A DNA stretch of 9,435 bases from UBA1172 sp049889655 (lineage in GTDB: Bacteria; Pseudomonadota; Alphaproteobacteria; Puniceispirillales; UBA1172), in the NCBI GenBank assembly GCA_049889655.1, contig JBMHCY010000069.1, positions 1-9,435 on the forward strand. Direction: 5' to 3'. Shown here one piece after another: positions 1 to 6,785 of this stretch. The notes below the pieces were generated by a model. The model saw nothing but the letters and a program-made list of their open reading frames with translations. It did not search any database and was not told the origin of the DNA. Within the stretch, counting starts at the first letter, position 1; every line of letters starts with the position of its first letter. The position numbers were made by a program, and so were the translations under genes.

Positions 1-1044
1 CTTGTGCTTTTCCACCACCTGCCAGAAACGGCTGGCATCGGGATAGGTCGGTACGCCTTCGAACATCAGTGTGATCGCGCCGTTGGCAAGCGGCCCGTAG
101 AGAATATACGAATGCCCGGTAACCCAGCCGACATCGGCAGTACACCAGTAGATATCGCCGTCATGGTAATCGAAGACATATTGGTGAGTCATCGATGCAT
201 AGACCATATAACCGCCGGTGGTGTGCATCACCCCCTTGGGTTTGCCGGTGGACCCGGATGTGTAGAGGATGAAGAGCGGATCTTCGGCGTTCATCTCCTC
301 AGGTGGGCAATCGGCTGAAGCTTCGGCCATCCCTTCGTGATACCAGTGGTCACGGCCATCGACCCAGTTGATGGCGTTGCCGGTACGGCGGACAACGATA
401 CAGGTCGTGCACATCGGGCAGTTTTCCAGTGCCGCATCGGTATTCGCTTTGAGCGGGATGATCTTGCCGCCACGGACGCCCTCATCAGCGGTGATGATCG
501 TCGAACTGTCACAATCCTGAATCCGTCCTGCCAGCGCATCGGGGGAAAACCCGCCGAAGACAACCGAATGGATCGCCCCGATTCGGGCGCAGGCGAGCAT
601 CGCCACGGCAGCTTCCGGGATCATCGGCATATAGATGGTTACCCGGTCGCCTTTCTTGACGCCGCGGGATTTGAGCATATTGGAAAACCGGCAGACATCC
701 TCATGCAGCTCGCGATAGGTAATATGGCGGCTGTCCGTCGGCTCATCACCTTCAAAGATGATCGCGGTCTGGTCGCCCCGGGTTTCGAGATGGCGGTCAA
801 GGCAGTTGGCTGCCGCGTTGAGGGTACCGTCCTCAAACCATTTGATGCTCAGGTTGCTGGCATCATAAGAGACGTTTTCGATTGTCGTATAGGGTTTGAT
901 CCAGTCAATCCGCTTGCCGTGCTCGGCCCAGAACGCCTCATTGTCGGCAATCGACCGCTGGTACATCTCCTGATACTGAGCATCATCGATATGGGCACGG
1001 GCCACGGTTTCATCAGTTGGTTCAAAGCGAAGATCGTCAGACAT
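1..1044 (-). CDS. acs: Acetyl-CoA synthetase (AMP-forming), 5' part only
   Basis: Cytoplasmic enzyme that converts acetate, ATP and CoA to acetyl-CoA through an acetyl-AMP intermediate, so that acetate can be used as carbon. The frame is open from ATG 1044 to the left edge and gives the first 348 residues; family members are about 650 aa, so nearly half is outside the window, including the C-terminal domain with the regulatory acetylated lysine. Visible features: an N-terminal segment typical of Acs (INWxx-like, WFEDGTLNAAANCLDRH near residues 69-85), GVRGGK at 189-194 (R191 corresponds to a CoA-contacting arginine of Salmonella Acs), and the P-loop-like AMP-binding motif YTSGSTGKPKG at 261-271, followed by a run typical of acetate-specific enzymes (WCTADVGWVTGHSY). 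A GGGGGAG ribosome site at 1049-1055 supports this start. It lies 69 bp downstream of recX on the same strand; co-transcription is possible but unproven. Very confident of family; propionyl-CoA synthetase is the less likely alternative. Confidence 0.96.
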   Translation of the reverse strand, partial: MSDDLRFEPTDETVARAHIDDAQYQEMYQRSIADNEAFWAEHGKRIDWIKPYTTIENVSYDASNLSIKWFEDGTLNAAANCLDRHLETRGDQTAIIFEGDEPTDSRHITYRELHEDVCRFSNMLKSRGVKKGDRVTIYMPMIPEAAVAMLACARIGAIHSVVFGGFSPDALAGRIQDCDSSTIITADEGVRGGKIIPLKANTDAALENCPMCTTCIVVRRTGNAINWVDGRDHWYHEGMAEASADCPPEEMNAEDPLFILYTSGSTGKPKGVMHTTGGYMVYASMTHQYVFDYHDGDIYWCTADVGWVTGHSYILYGPLANGAITLMFEGVPTYPDASRFWQVVEKHK

Positions 1045-1113
1045 TATTCTCCCCCTGACTTGTCGATATAAACTGACCAAAGTCTAAGCATTCTGAAAAC
1101 ATTTTCCAGTGCT

Positions 1114-1668
1114 TTAACCGTCATCCTGCTCGGCGAGCCAGGTTTCAAGGTCTGCCGCATCCTCGAAGGCCATGATCCGGCGGGCGATGGCAGATGAAAA
1201 ACCGGCCCGGGCAAAACTGCCAAGATGCCGGTTCTCCCAGCCATCACGCAGGCTTTCCGGCCGTGCATAGGGGCCGAGGCGGCGGCGTCTGGCATGGATG
1301 GCGGCCGCATTCATCTCGGCCAGCTCACTGGTATCCATCTTGTCCAGAACCGTGTGGATAACATCGCGGTCAACGCCACGTTCCATCAGTTTCCGGCGGA
1401 TGCTGGCTGTCGACGCCCCCTGGCGGCGCAGGCTGGCGCTTTTGGTTTCGGCAAAGGCCGTATCATCGACATAACCACGGCGGCGACATTCCTCAACCTT
1501 GCGGGCAATCAGCTGGGCCATTCGTTCCGGGTCTTCATCAGCCATTTTGCGGCGACCGAACCGGGTCAGCACCATCTCGAGCCGCTGCGCCGTTGAGGCA
1601 TAGCGCCCCAGATAGTGCAGGGCCTTGTTTTCCAGTCGGTCGAGAATGGCCTGGTCGGAACGTGTCAT
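1114..1668 (-). CDS. recX: RecX family regulatory protein
   Basis: Predicted 184-aa cytoplasmic RecA modulator. Known RecX proteins bind the RecA filament and limit its extension and recombinase activity. The sequence shows the family's three-helix repeats: first repeat around residues 15-40 (ALHYLGRYASTAQRLEMVL), second around 51-80 with the hallmark GYVDDTAFAE at 65-74, then RRQGASTASIRRKLMERGVD at 81-100. The C-terminal part (about 125-175, with RRRRLGPY and SFARAGFSSAIARRI) matches the extended tail seen in alphaproteobacterial RecX. Length is normal for the family. The protein is rich in Arg, as expected for a DNA/RecA-associated factor. There is no recA next to it; in many Alphaproteobacteria recX is unlinked from recA, so this is not alarming. 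The start at 1668 has only a weak ribosome site. The gene is divergent from the ABC permease, with 57 bp between the two start codons. Confidence 0.88.
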   Translation of the reverse strand: MTRSDQAILDRLENKALHYLGRYASTAQRLEMVLTRFGRRKMADEDPERMAQLIARKVEECRRRGYVDDTAFAETKSASLRRQGASTASIRRKLMERGVDRDVIHTVLDKMDTSELAEMNAAAIHARRRRLGPYARPESLRDGWENRHLGSFARAGFSSAIARRIMAFEDAADLETWLAEQDDG

Positions 1669-1725
1669 GGCCCGAGCCTAGCATAATCCCCTGCCAAAAT
1701 CCCCCACCACGGATACCTTGCCAGC
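1669..1725. promoter_or_regulatory. Divergent intergenic region between recX and the permease operon
   Basis: This 57-bp gap separates two divergent start codons, so at least one promoter for each direction should lie in or near it. On the plus strand CATAAT at 1682-1687 resembles a -10 hexamer, but no reasonable -35 stands 16-18 bp upstream. On the minus strand no convincing pair was found. The assignment rests on gene orientation, not on a recognised motif. If the permease starts at 1753 the region is 27 bp longer. Confidence 0.4.
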
Positions 1726-2577
1726 ATGGCCGTTAGCCCTTATGTTGCGGCCATGTCAAACCATCTGAAACCATCTCCTGCTCAGCCGGTACGTCCGGTC
1801 AAGATCGGCCGTATCAACATGATCGGGCTCAAGGCATTCTATTATCGTGAAGTCATGCGCTTCATGAAGATCATCACCCAGACAGTGTTTGCCCCGATCC
1901 TGACCGCAGCCCTGTTCATGGCGGTATTTGCTGTCGCCATCGGCGAGCGGCTGGGGACCGAAGGCGGCCTTGATTACGTTGTCTTTCTGGCGCCGGGGCT
2001 TGTCATGATGCAGGTTCTGCAGAACGCCTTCGCCAACACCTCGACATCCTTCGTGGTCTCAAAGGTGCAGGGCAATATCGTCGATATGCTGATGCCGCCG
2101 CTCGGGCCGCTCGAACTGCTGATCGCGATGACCGCCGCCGGGATCACCCGGGGAGTACTGGTCGGGGTGGTGACCGCCGCCGCCTTGTGGTTTTTCGGTG
2201 CCTCGGGCTGGCCTGCCGAGCCGCTGATCGCCCTCTTGTTCCTGCTGCTCGGTTCAGCCTTGCTGGCACTGATCGGGGTGATGACCGGTATCTGGGCCAA
2301 CAAGTTTGATAACCTCGCCACCATCACCAATTTTGTTATTCAGCCGATGGTTTTTCTGTCCGGAACCTTCTACAGCATTGACCGGCTGCCGGAACCGTTT
2401 GATGCGATCGCCTCCTATAACCCTGTCTTTCACATGATTGACGGGTTCCGCTACGGCATGACCGGGGTGGCATCCTTCCCGCCGCTTTACGGGCTGATGA
2501 TCCTCGCCGGTCTGGTGCTGCTGGTCGGGATTCTGTGCTGGCGGATGCTGGATACCGGTTATAAACTCAAGTCATGA
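1726..2577 (+). CDS. ABC-2 type transporter permease subunit
   Basis: Inner-membrane permease of an ABC exporter of the ABC-2 (YadH/NodJ/DrrB-like) superfamily, 283 aa. After a cytoplasmic N-terminus with an amphipathic GLKAFYYREVMRFMK segment (residues 34-48), about six membrane segments can be seen, near 52-74, 84-102, 130-156, 165-190, 198-217 and 253-274. The family signature is clear before the last segment: LSGTFYSIDRLPEPFDAIA then YNPVFHMIDGFRYG (about 211-244). The substrate cannot be read from sequence; related systems export lipids, polysaccharides or drugs. Such permeases need a separate ATPase, usually encoded immediately upstream, and none lies in this window: the upstream neighbour is divergent recX. 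In-frame starts at 1726, 1753 and 1819 have weak ribosome sites; 1753 (MSNHLKP) is a plausible alternative because the first nine residues add nothing recognisable. The stop overlaps the dcd start by 4 nt (ATGA), making it the first gene of the operon. Confidence 0.9.
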   Translation: MAVSPYVAAMSNHLKPSPAQPVRPVKIGRINMIGLKAFYYREVMRFMKIITQTVFAPILTAALFMAVFAVAIGERLGTEGGLDYVVFLAPGLVMMQVLQNAFANTSTSFVVSKVQGNIVDMLMPPLGPLELLIAMTAAGITRGVLVGVVTAAALWFFGASGWPAEPLIALLFLLLGSALLALIGVMTGIWANKFDNLATITNFVIQPMVFLSGTFYSIDRLPEPFDAIASYNPVFHMIDGFRYGMTGVASFPPLYGLMILAGLVLLVGILCWRMLDTGYKLKS

Positions 2578-3743
2578 CAACGCCGGAGTCCAGTGCCATG
2601 TCCGCAGAAATGCCGTCGGGGATTCTTTCAGCCCCACAGATCGAAAAGGCCCTCGAGAACGGGATCATCATCCCGGCCACACCTGTCATCGACGGTCAGG
2701 TGCAGCCGGCATCGATTGATCTGAGGCTCGGCGCGCGTGTCTGGCGGATCAAGGCGTCCTTCCTGCCTGGCGAGGGTGTCAGCGTTGCCGACAAACTGAA
2801 AACCATGGCGATGCACGAGATTGATCTCACCCGCGATGCAGTGCTGGAAAAGGGATGTGTCTATATCGCCGAGGTTGAAGAAAGCCTCAACCTGCCGGAG
2901 ACAATGACCGGCTTTGCCAACCCGAAAAGTTCGACAGGGCGGCTCGATGTCTTCACCCGGATGATCACTGACGGGGCAACCGAGTTTGAAACCGCCGCCC
3001 CGGGTTATCGCGGCCCCATCTATGCCGAGATTTCGCCCCGGACCTTTTCGATCCTTGTCCGGCGGGGCTCGCGGCTGTCACAGTTGCGGCTGCGCCACGG
3101 GGCCCCGCAAATCTCCGATGCTGAAATGCAGCGGCTGCAGGATGAAATCGGTCTTGTCCACGGCGGCGGTCTCGATGGCCGTGATATCCGTGACGGGGTG
3201 CCACTGAGCGTTGACCTGTCGGGGGCAGTCAATCCTGCCATGCCCGGGCTGGTCGGTTGGCGGGCCCGCAAGCACGCCGGGCTGATCGATGTCGACCGGC
3301 CGCGCCACTACCCGGTGGCACCGTACTGGGAAAAGGTCACCACCGATGATCTCAGCGGTGGCGGGCTTATCCTCAACCCTGATGAATTCTATATTCTGGT
3401 GAGCCGCGAATATGTCACCGTGCCGCCGGATTATGCTGCCGAGATGAGCGCCTATGATACGCGTGTCGGTGAATTTCGCGCCCATTATGCCGGGTTTTTT
3501 GACCCGGGTTTCGGCATGGCTGATCTCGGAGCGGGCACGACACGGGCCGTGCTCGAGGTGCGTTCCCACGATGTGCCGTTCCTCATTGAGGAAGGCCAGA
3601 CAGTCTGCCGTCTTGTCTATGAGCCTCTCTCGGAGACACCGCCGCAACTTTATGGTGCGGCCGGTTCGGGCTCGCATTATCAGGCACAGGGGCTGCAACT
3701 GGCCAAACATTTCCTGCCTCCGGAGGACGGCCACGATGGCTAA
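2574..3743 (+). CDS. dcd: 2'-deoxycytidine 5'-triphosphate deaminase, long two-domain form
   Basis: Predicted to deaminate dCTP to dUTP, the main source of dUMP for thymidylate synthesis. At 389 aa it is about twice the E. coli Dcd (193 aa) and matches the long alphaproteobacterial class. Two trimeric-dUTPase-like halves are visible. Half one (about 18-180) has SIDLRLG at 47-53, SSTGR at 119-123 and GYRGPIYAEI at 144-153; R123 and E152 align by eye with catalytic R115 and E138 of E. coli Dcd. Half two (about 215-380) has AYDTR at 293-297 (R297), DPGFG at 310-314, AVLEVR with E328, and a C-terminal YGAAGSGSHYQAQG lid-like segment (360-373) resembling the nucleotide-closing tail of Dcd. The Ser pair before the arginine is replaced by Ala-Tyr in half two. 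Start 2574 overlaps the permease stop; ATG 2598, with GGAG nine bases upstream, is a credible alternative. The 3' end overlaps argD by 8 nt. Confidence 0.9.
   Translation: MTTPESSAMSAEMPSGILSAPQIEKALENGIIIPATPVIDGQVQPASIDLRLGARVWRIKASFLPGEGVSVADKLKTMAMHEIDLTRDAVLEKGCVYIAEVEESLNLPETMTGFANPKSSTGRLDVFTRMITDGATEFETAAPGYRGPIYAEISPRTFSILVRRGSRLSQLRLRHGAPQISDAEMQRLQDEIGLVHGGGLDGRDIRDGVPLSVDLSGAVNPAMPGLVGWRARKHAGLIDVDRPRHYPVAPYWEKVTTDDLSGGGLILNPDEFYILVSREYVTVPPDYAAEMSAYDTRVGEFRAHYAGFFDPGFGMADLGAGTTRAVLEVRSHDVPFLIEEGQTVCRLVYEPLSETPPQLYGAAGSGSHYQAQGLQLAKHFLPPEDGHDG
3722..3726 (+). promoter_or_regulatory. Ribosome binding site deciding the argD start
   Basis: GGAGG inside the last codons of dcd, nine bases before ATG 3736. 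It favours 3736 over the in-frame upstream ATG at 3454, which lies deep inside dcd, and over ATG 3751, which is too far away. Confidence 0.75.
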
Positions 3744-4941
3744 GGCGGTGATGGGAAATTATGGCCGGATTGATCTGGCCTTTGACCATGGTGAAGGATC
3801 ATGGCTGATCACCGCCGATGGGGATCGTTTTCTCGATTGCGCGTCGGGGATCGCTGTCAACACGCTCGGCCATAATCACCCGGCCCTGGTGGCGGCGCTC
3901 AAGGCGCAGGCGGAAAAACTCTGGCACGTCTCCAATCTCTACCGGATTCCCGAACAGGAAGATGTGGCGACGCGGCTGACAAGTCTTGCCGGGCTCGACC
4001 GGGCGTTTTTCTGCAATTCCGGGGCGGAAGCCACCGAAGCCGCGGTCAAGATGGCCCGGCGGGCGATGCACCACCGCGGCGAGCCGGAACGGATGACCAT
4101 CCTCTGTGCCGAAGGGGCATTCCACGGCCGCACCATCGCCATGCTGGCGGCGACGGACAGGCCAGCGTTCCGCGAAGGTTTCGGGCCGATGCCGGATGGT
4201 TTTGATCATTTCCCCTTCGGCAACATGAACGCCCTGCGCGACAGGCTTGTCCATGATACCGAACAGGACACCCCTCATATCGCCGCTGTCATGGTGGAAT
4301 CGGTTCAGGGTGAAGGCGGGGCCAAGCCCCTGCCTGAAGGCTTCCTCTCTGAGTTGCGGGCGCTCTGCGATGAAACCGGCTGTCTGCTGATCGCCGACGA
4401 AGTTCAGATCGGGGTCGGCCGCTCAGGGCATCTGTTCTCGTTCGAGCCGAGCGGCATCACGCCGGATATCGTTGCCATGGCCAAAGGCCTTGCCGGCGGC
4501 TTTCCGGTTGGTGCGGTGCTGACCACCGAAACCGTGGCCGCGGCCATGACCCCGGGCAGCCATGGCTCGACCTTTGGCGGCAATCCGCTGGCCATGGCGG
4601 TGGCCGGGGCGGTGCTTGATGTGCTCGGCAATGACGGGTTCATGGCGGGGATGCGGGCCCGTGCCGCCCGGCTCAGAGACGGGCTTGAAAAACTTGCCGC
4701 ATCAATGCCGGACAAACTGTCGATCCGTGGCGGCGGGATGCTGCTCGGCCTCGTGCTGGCCCCGTCCTATCCGGCGGCAGGGCTTGTGGGGATGTTGCGT
4801 GAGGCCCATATCCTTTCTGTTCCGGCATCGGAAAACACTGTCCGGCTGTTGCCGCCGCTGACGATCAGCGATGATGAGATTGATCTGCTGCTGGAGACCT
4901 TGGCCCGGGTTCTGCCGCAGCTGAAGGAAGATACAGCATGA
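3736..4941 (+). CDS. argD: Acetylornithine aminotransferase (class III, PLP-dependent)
   Basis: Transfers an amino group from glutamate to N-acetylglutamate 5-semialdehyde, giving N2-acetylornithine in arginine synthesis; many ArgD enzymes also serve as succinyl-diaminopimelate aminotransferase in lysine synthesis. The 401-aa protein has normal length. Motifs: FLDCASGIAVNTLGHNHP (32-49), phosphate-binding FCNSGAEATEAA (92-103), GAFHGRT (127-133), ESVQGEGG (188-195), LLIADEVQIGVGRSG (217-231) with D221 expected to hold the PLP pyridine nitrogen, and MAKGLAGGFPVGA (248-260) with K250 as the Schiff-base lysine, then STFGGNPLA (278-286). The usual NSGAEANEAA reads GAEATEAA here, a conservative change. 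The frame can be extended to 3454, but that stretch is dcd in another frame; GGAGG at 3722-3726 supports 3736. It overlaps dcd by 8 nt and argF by 4 nt. Adjacent argF makes ArgD the best call over other class III aminotransferases such as ornithine or GABA aminotransferase. Confidence 0.94.
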   Translation: MAKAVMGNYGRIDLAFDHGEGSWLITADGDRFLDCASGIAVNTLGHNHPALVAALKAQAEKLWHVSNLYRIPEQEDVATRLTSLAGLDRAFFCNSGAEATEAAVKMARRAMHHRGEPERMTILCAEGAFHGRTIAMLAATDRPAFREGFGPMPDGFDHFPFGNMNALRDRLVHDTEQDTPHIAAVMVESVQGEGGAKPLPEGFLSELRALCDETGCLLIADEVQIGVGRSGHLFSFEPSGITPDIVAMAKGLAGGFPVGAVLTTETVAAAMTPGSHGSTFGGNPLAMAVAGAVLDVLGNDGFMAGMRARAARLRDGLEKLAASMPDKLSIRGGGMLLGLVLAPSYPAAGLVGMLREAHILSVPASENTVRLLPPLTISDDEIDLLLETLARVLPQLKEDTA

Positions 4942-5873
4942 CCCGACATTTTATTGATATTGCCGATCATGATACGGCCCTGCTTAAATCCATGGTTGCC
5001 GAGGCGGTGGCCATGAAGACAGATCGCAGCCGGGGCAAGTCGCTGCTTGCCGGCCGGACAATTGCACTGATCTTCGAAAAGCCATCGACCCGGACCCGGG
5101 TTTCCTTTGAGGTGGGCATCCATGAAATGGGCGGCACGCCGCTGGTACTGAAAAGCGATGAGATGCAGCTCGGCCGCGGCGAGACGGTGGCGGATACCGC
5201 CCGGGTGCTGTCACGCTATGTCGATGCGATTATGATCCGCACCTCTCGCCATGAGATCATCACAGAACTGGCGCAGACTGCCAGCGTCCCGGTGATCAAC
5301 GGGCTGACTGACAAGAGCCATCCCTGCCAGGTGATGGCGGATGTCATGACCATGGCGGAAATCAAATCACCCGACCAGGATTTTGAGAACCTGAAGGTCG
5401 CCTGGTTCGGTGATGGCAACAATGTCGCCAACAGCTGGGTTGAGGCCGCCGCCGCCTTCGGCTTTGCCCTTGATCTGGCTGTGCCGCCGCAACTGAAACC
5501 TGACGGGGCCGTTGTCGATGCAGCGGTCAAGGCCGGGGCGCGGATCGGCTTTCACGATGACTCTGCCATGGCGGCGGCTGATGCCGATGTCATGGTCACC
5601 GATACCTGGTCATCGATGGGGATGCCCGGCGGCTACAGCAACAGCGGCCAGCGGCAGGATCTGCTGCGTCGATTCCAGATTGATCAGCGGCTCATGGAAA
5701 AGGCTGCGCCTGAGGCTGTCTTCATGCACTGCCTGCCGGTCTATCGTGGCCAGGAAGCCACGGCCGAGGTTGTCGACGGGCCGCAATCGGTGATTTGGCA
5801 GGAAGCCGAAAACAGGCTCCATGTCCAGAAGGCGATCATGGCCTGGTGCCTCGGCGGGGGGAAAGACGCATGA
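4938..5873 (+). CDS. argF: Ornithine carbamoyltransferase
   Basis: Cytoplasmic enzyme, usually a trimer, that joins carbamoyl phosphate and ornithine to make citrulline in arginine synthesis. The 311-aa length is typical. The carbamoyl-phosphate site is intact: FEKPSTRTR (46-54, with STRTR at 50-54), RTSRH at 101-105 and HPCQ at 128-131. The ornithine site is also intact: DGNNVANSW (159-167), DTWSSMG (222-228) and HCLPVYRGQE (264-273), whose cysteine is the conserved active-site residue. SMG with HCLP distinguishes it from aspartate carbamoyltransferase. The start codon overlaps the argD stop (ATGA, 4 nt), and AAGGAAG at 4924-4930 is a good ribosome site with 7-nt spacing, so translation is probably coupled. 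Nothing in the window suggests an arginine-responsive control site. It is followed by hslO with another 4-nt overlap. Anabolic rather than catabolic function is inferred from linkage to argD and the absence of arcA or arcC. Confidence 0.96.
   Translation: MTRHFIDIADHDTALLKSMVAEAVAMKTDRSRGKSLLAGRTIALIFEKPSTRTRVSFEVGIHEMGGTPLVLKSDEMQLGRGETVADTARVLSRYVDAIMIRTSRHEIITELAQTASVPVINGLTDKSHPCQVMADVMTMAEIKSPDQDFENLKVAWFGDGNNVANSWVEAAAAFGFALDLAVPPQLKPDGAVVDAAVKAGARIGFHDDSAMAAADADVMVTDTWSSMGMPGGYSNSGQRQDLLRRFQIDQRLMEKAAPEAVFMHCLPVYRGQEATAEVVDGPQSVIWQEAENRLHVQKAIMAWCLGGGKDA
5856..5865 (+). promoter_or_regulatory. Ribosome binding site deciding the hslO start
   Basis: A purine run, six G followed by AAAG, ends four bases before ATG 5870. 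It supports this start over the in-frame ATG at 5795, which lies wholly inside argF. Confidence 0.6.
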
Positions 5874-6772
5874 CCCCTGACCAGGATAACAGCCCGGCAC
5901 GCAGCGGGGTGCTGCCATTTCTGATTGATGCCGGACCGCGGCAGGTGCTCATGGGGCGCTTTGTCCGTGTCGATGATGTCGCCTCGACGATCCTTGGTCG
6001 CCACGATTACCCGCTGTCGGTCGCCGAGCTTTGTGCCGAGACCGTTGCACTGGCCGCCTGTCTTGCCAGCACGATGGATTATGACGGCGTCTTCACACTC
6101 CAGGCCAGCGGTGACGGGCCGGTGAAAACGCTGTTTGCTGATGTGACCTCGCAAGGTGCTGTCCGGGCTTATTCGAGCCATGATGAAAACATGACGAATA
6201 CCAGCCTCGGGGCCCCCGCCGCCATCATCAGCCTGATGGGTTCCGGCTATCTCGCCTTTACCGTCGATCAGGGTGAACAGGGCCGGTATCAGGGGATCGT
6301 GCCGATCGAAGCCCCGGATTTGCGGTCGGTTTCGATGCGCTATTTCCGGGATTCCGAGCAGATTGATACAGCGCTTATCATTGCGGCCCGGCCTGATGGC
6401 AATGCTGGCTGGCAGGCCTCGGCCCTGCTGCTGCAGCGGATCCCGGAAACCGGCGGCAGCGGCAAGCCGGGCCAGGGTGATGCCGATCTCTGGCACACGG
6501 CCTGCGCGCTGATGGCCACCTGCACGCGGGAGGAGATGCTCGATCCGCGACTCAGCCCGGAAGACCTTTTATACAGGCTGTTCAATGAACTCGATGTCAG
6601 GGTGCAGCCGTTCCGCCCCCTGAAGGATGAATGCCGCTGTTCGCCCGAACGGGTTGAACGGATGCTTGCGGCATTGCCCGATGACGAAAAGCACTCGCTT
6701 TCCGATGATGGTCACCGCATTATGATATCGTGTGAATTCTGCAAGAAGGAACATATCCATCAGCTGCCCTGA
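5870..6772 (+). CDS. hslO: Hsp33, redox-regulated molecular chaperone
   Basis: Cytoplasmic holdase that is inactive when reduced and zinc-bound. Oxidative unfolding stress turns it on by forming disulfides, releasing zinc and unfolding the linker. The 300-aa protein has the usual N-terminal chaperone domain (about 15-190, including DGPVKTLFADV and RAYS near 82-102, GSGYLAFT near 124-131 and YQGIVPIE near 140-147), a helical linker (about 205-250) and the C-terminal zinc switch. The four cysteines are C255 and C257 (CRC) and C288 and C291 (CEFC); the 31-residue step from the second to the third is identical to E. coli Hsp33 (C234 to C265), so the switch should be functional. ATG 5870 overlaps the argF stop by 4 nt. 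The frame is open upstream to 5795, but that part is argF in another frame. Placement after argF suggests constitutive operon expression; no heat-shock promoter is visible. Confidence 0.95.
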   Translation: MTPDQDNSPARSGVLPFLIDAGPRQVLMGRFVRVDDVASTILGRHDYPLSVAELCAETVALAACLASTMDYDGVFTLQASGDGPVKTLFADVTSQGAVRAYSSHDENMTNTSLGAPAAIISLMGSGYLAFTVDQGEQGRYQGIVPIEAPDLRSVSMRYFRDSEQIDTALIIAARPDGNAGWQASALLLQRIPETGGSGKPGQGDADLWHTACALMATCTREEMLDPRLSPEDLLYRLFNELDVRVQPFRPLKDECRCSPERVERMLAALPDDEKHSLSDDGHRIMISCEFCKKEHIHQLP

Positions 6773-6778
6773 AGGAGG
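6772..6778 (+). promoter_or_regulatory. Strong ribosome binding site deciding the lipoprotein start
   Basis: AAGGAGG, a near-perfect anti-16S complement, begins at the last base of the hslO stop codon and lies seven bases before ATG 6786. It excludes the upstream in-frame ATG at 6732, which is inside hslO and would place extra residues before the signal peptide. Confidence 0.85.
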
Positions 6779-6785
6779 CCCCGTC

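Noticed and set aside
337..1071. Long plus-strand open frame (244 aa) opposite acs
   Set aside because: It is the antisense shadow of a clear acs coding sequence. GC-rich codon bias keeps the opposite frame open, there is no recognisable domain, and no ribosome site was evident.
1045..1113. A promoter for acs in the recX-acs gap (TATATC as -10)
   Set aside because: The -10 match is poor and nothing like a -35 stands at the right distance. Expression from the recX side or from a non-sigma70 promoter cannot be excluded.
1682..1687. CATAAT as the -10 element of the permease operon
   Set aside because: No -35-like hexamer is found 16-18 bp upstream (the sequence there is near AACGTG), so the match alone is not enough for a promoter call.
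3078..3734. Long minus-strand open frame (218 aa) opposite dcd
   Set aside because: Antisense shadow of dcd, with no recognisable motif and no supporting context.
3454..3735. N-terminal extension of argD by 94 codons
   Set aside because: The stretch is dcd coding sequence in another frame. ArgD proteins begin near MGNYGRIDL-type sequence and GGAGG supports the start at 3736.
5795..5869. N-terminal extension of hslO into argF
   Set aside because: It encodes argF in another frame and has no similarity to Hsp33 N-termini. The G-rich ribosome site supports 5870.
5741..6496. Minus-strand open frame (251 aa) across the argF-hslO junction
   Set aside because: It lies antisense to two well-supported genes and shows no domain or signal.
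6732..6785. N-terminal extension of the lipoprotein gene
   Set aside because: It would put 18 residues before a good signal peptide and lies within hslO; the AAGGAGG site fits 6786.
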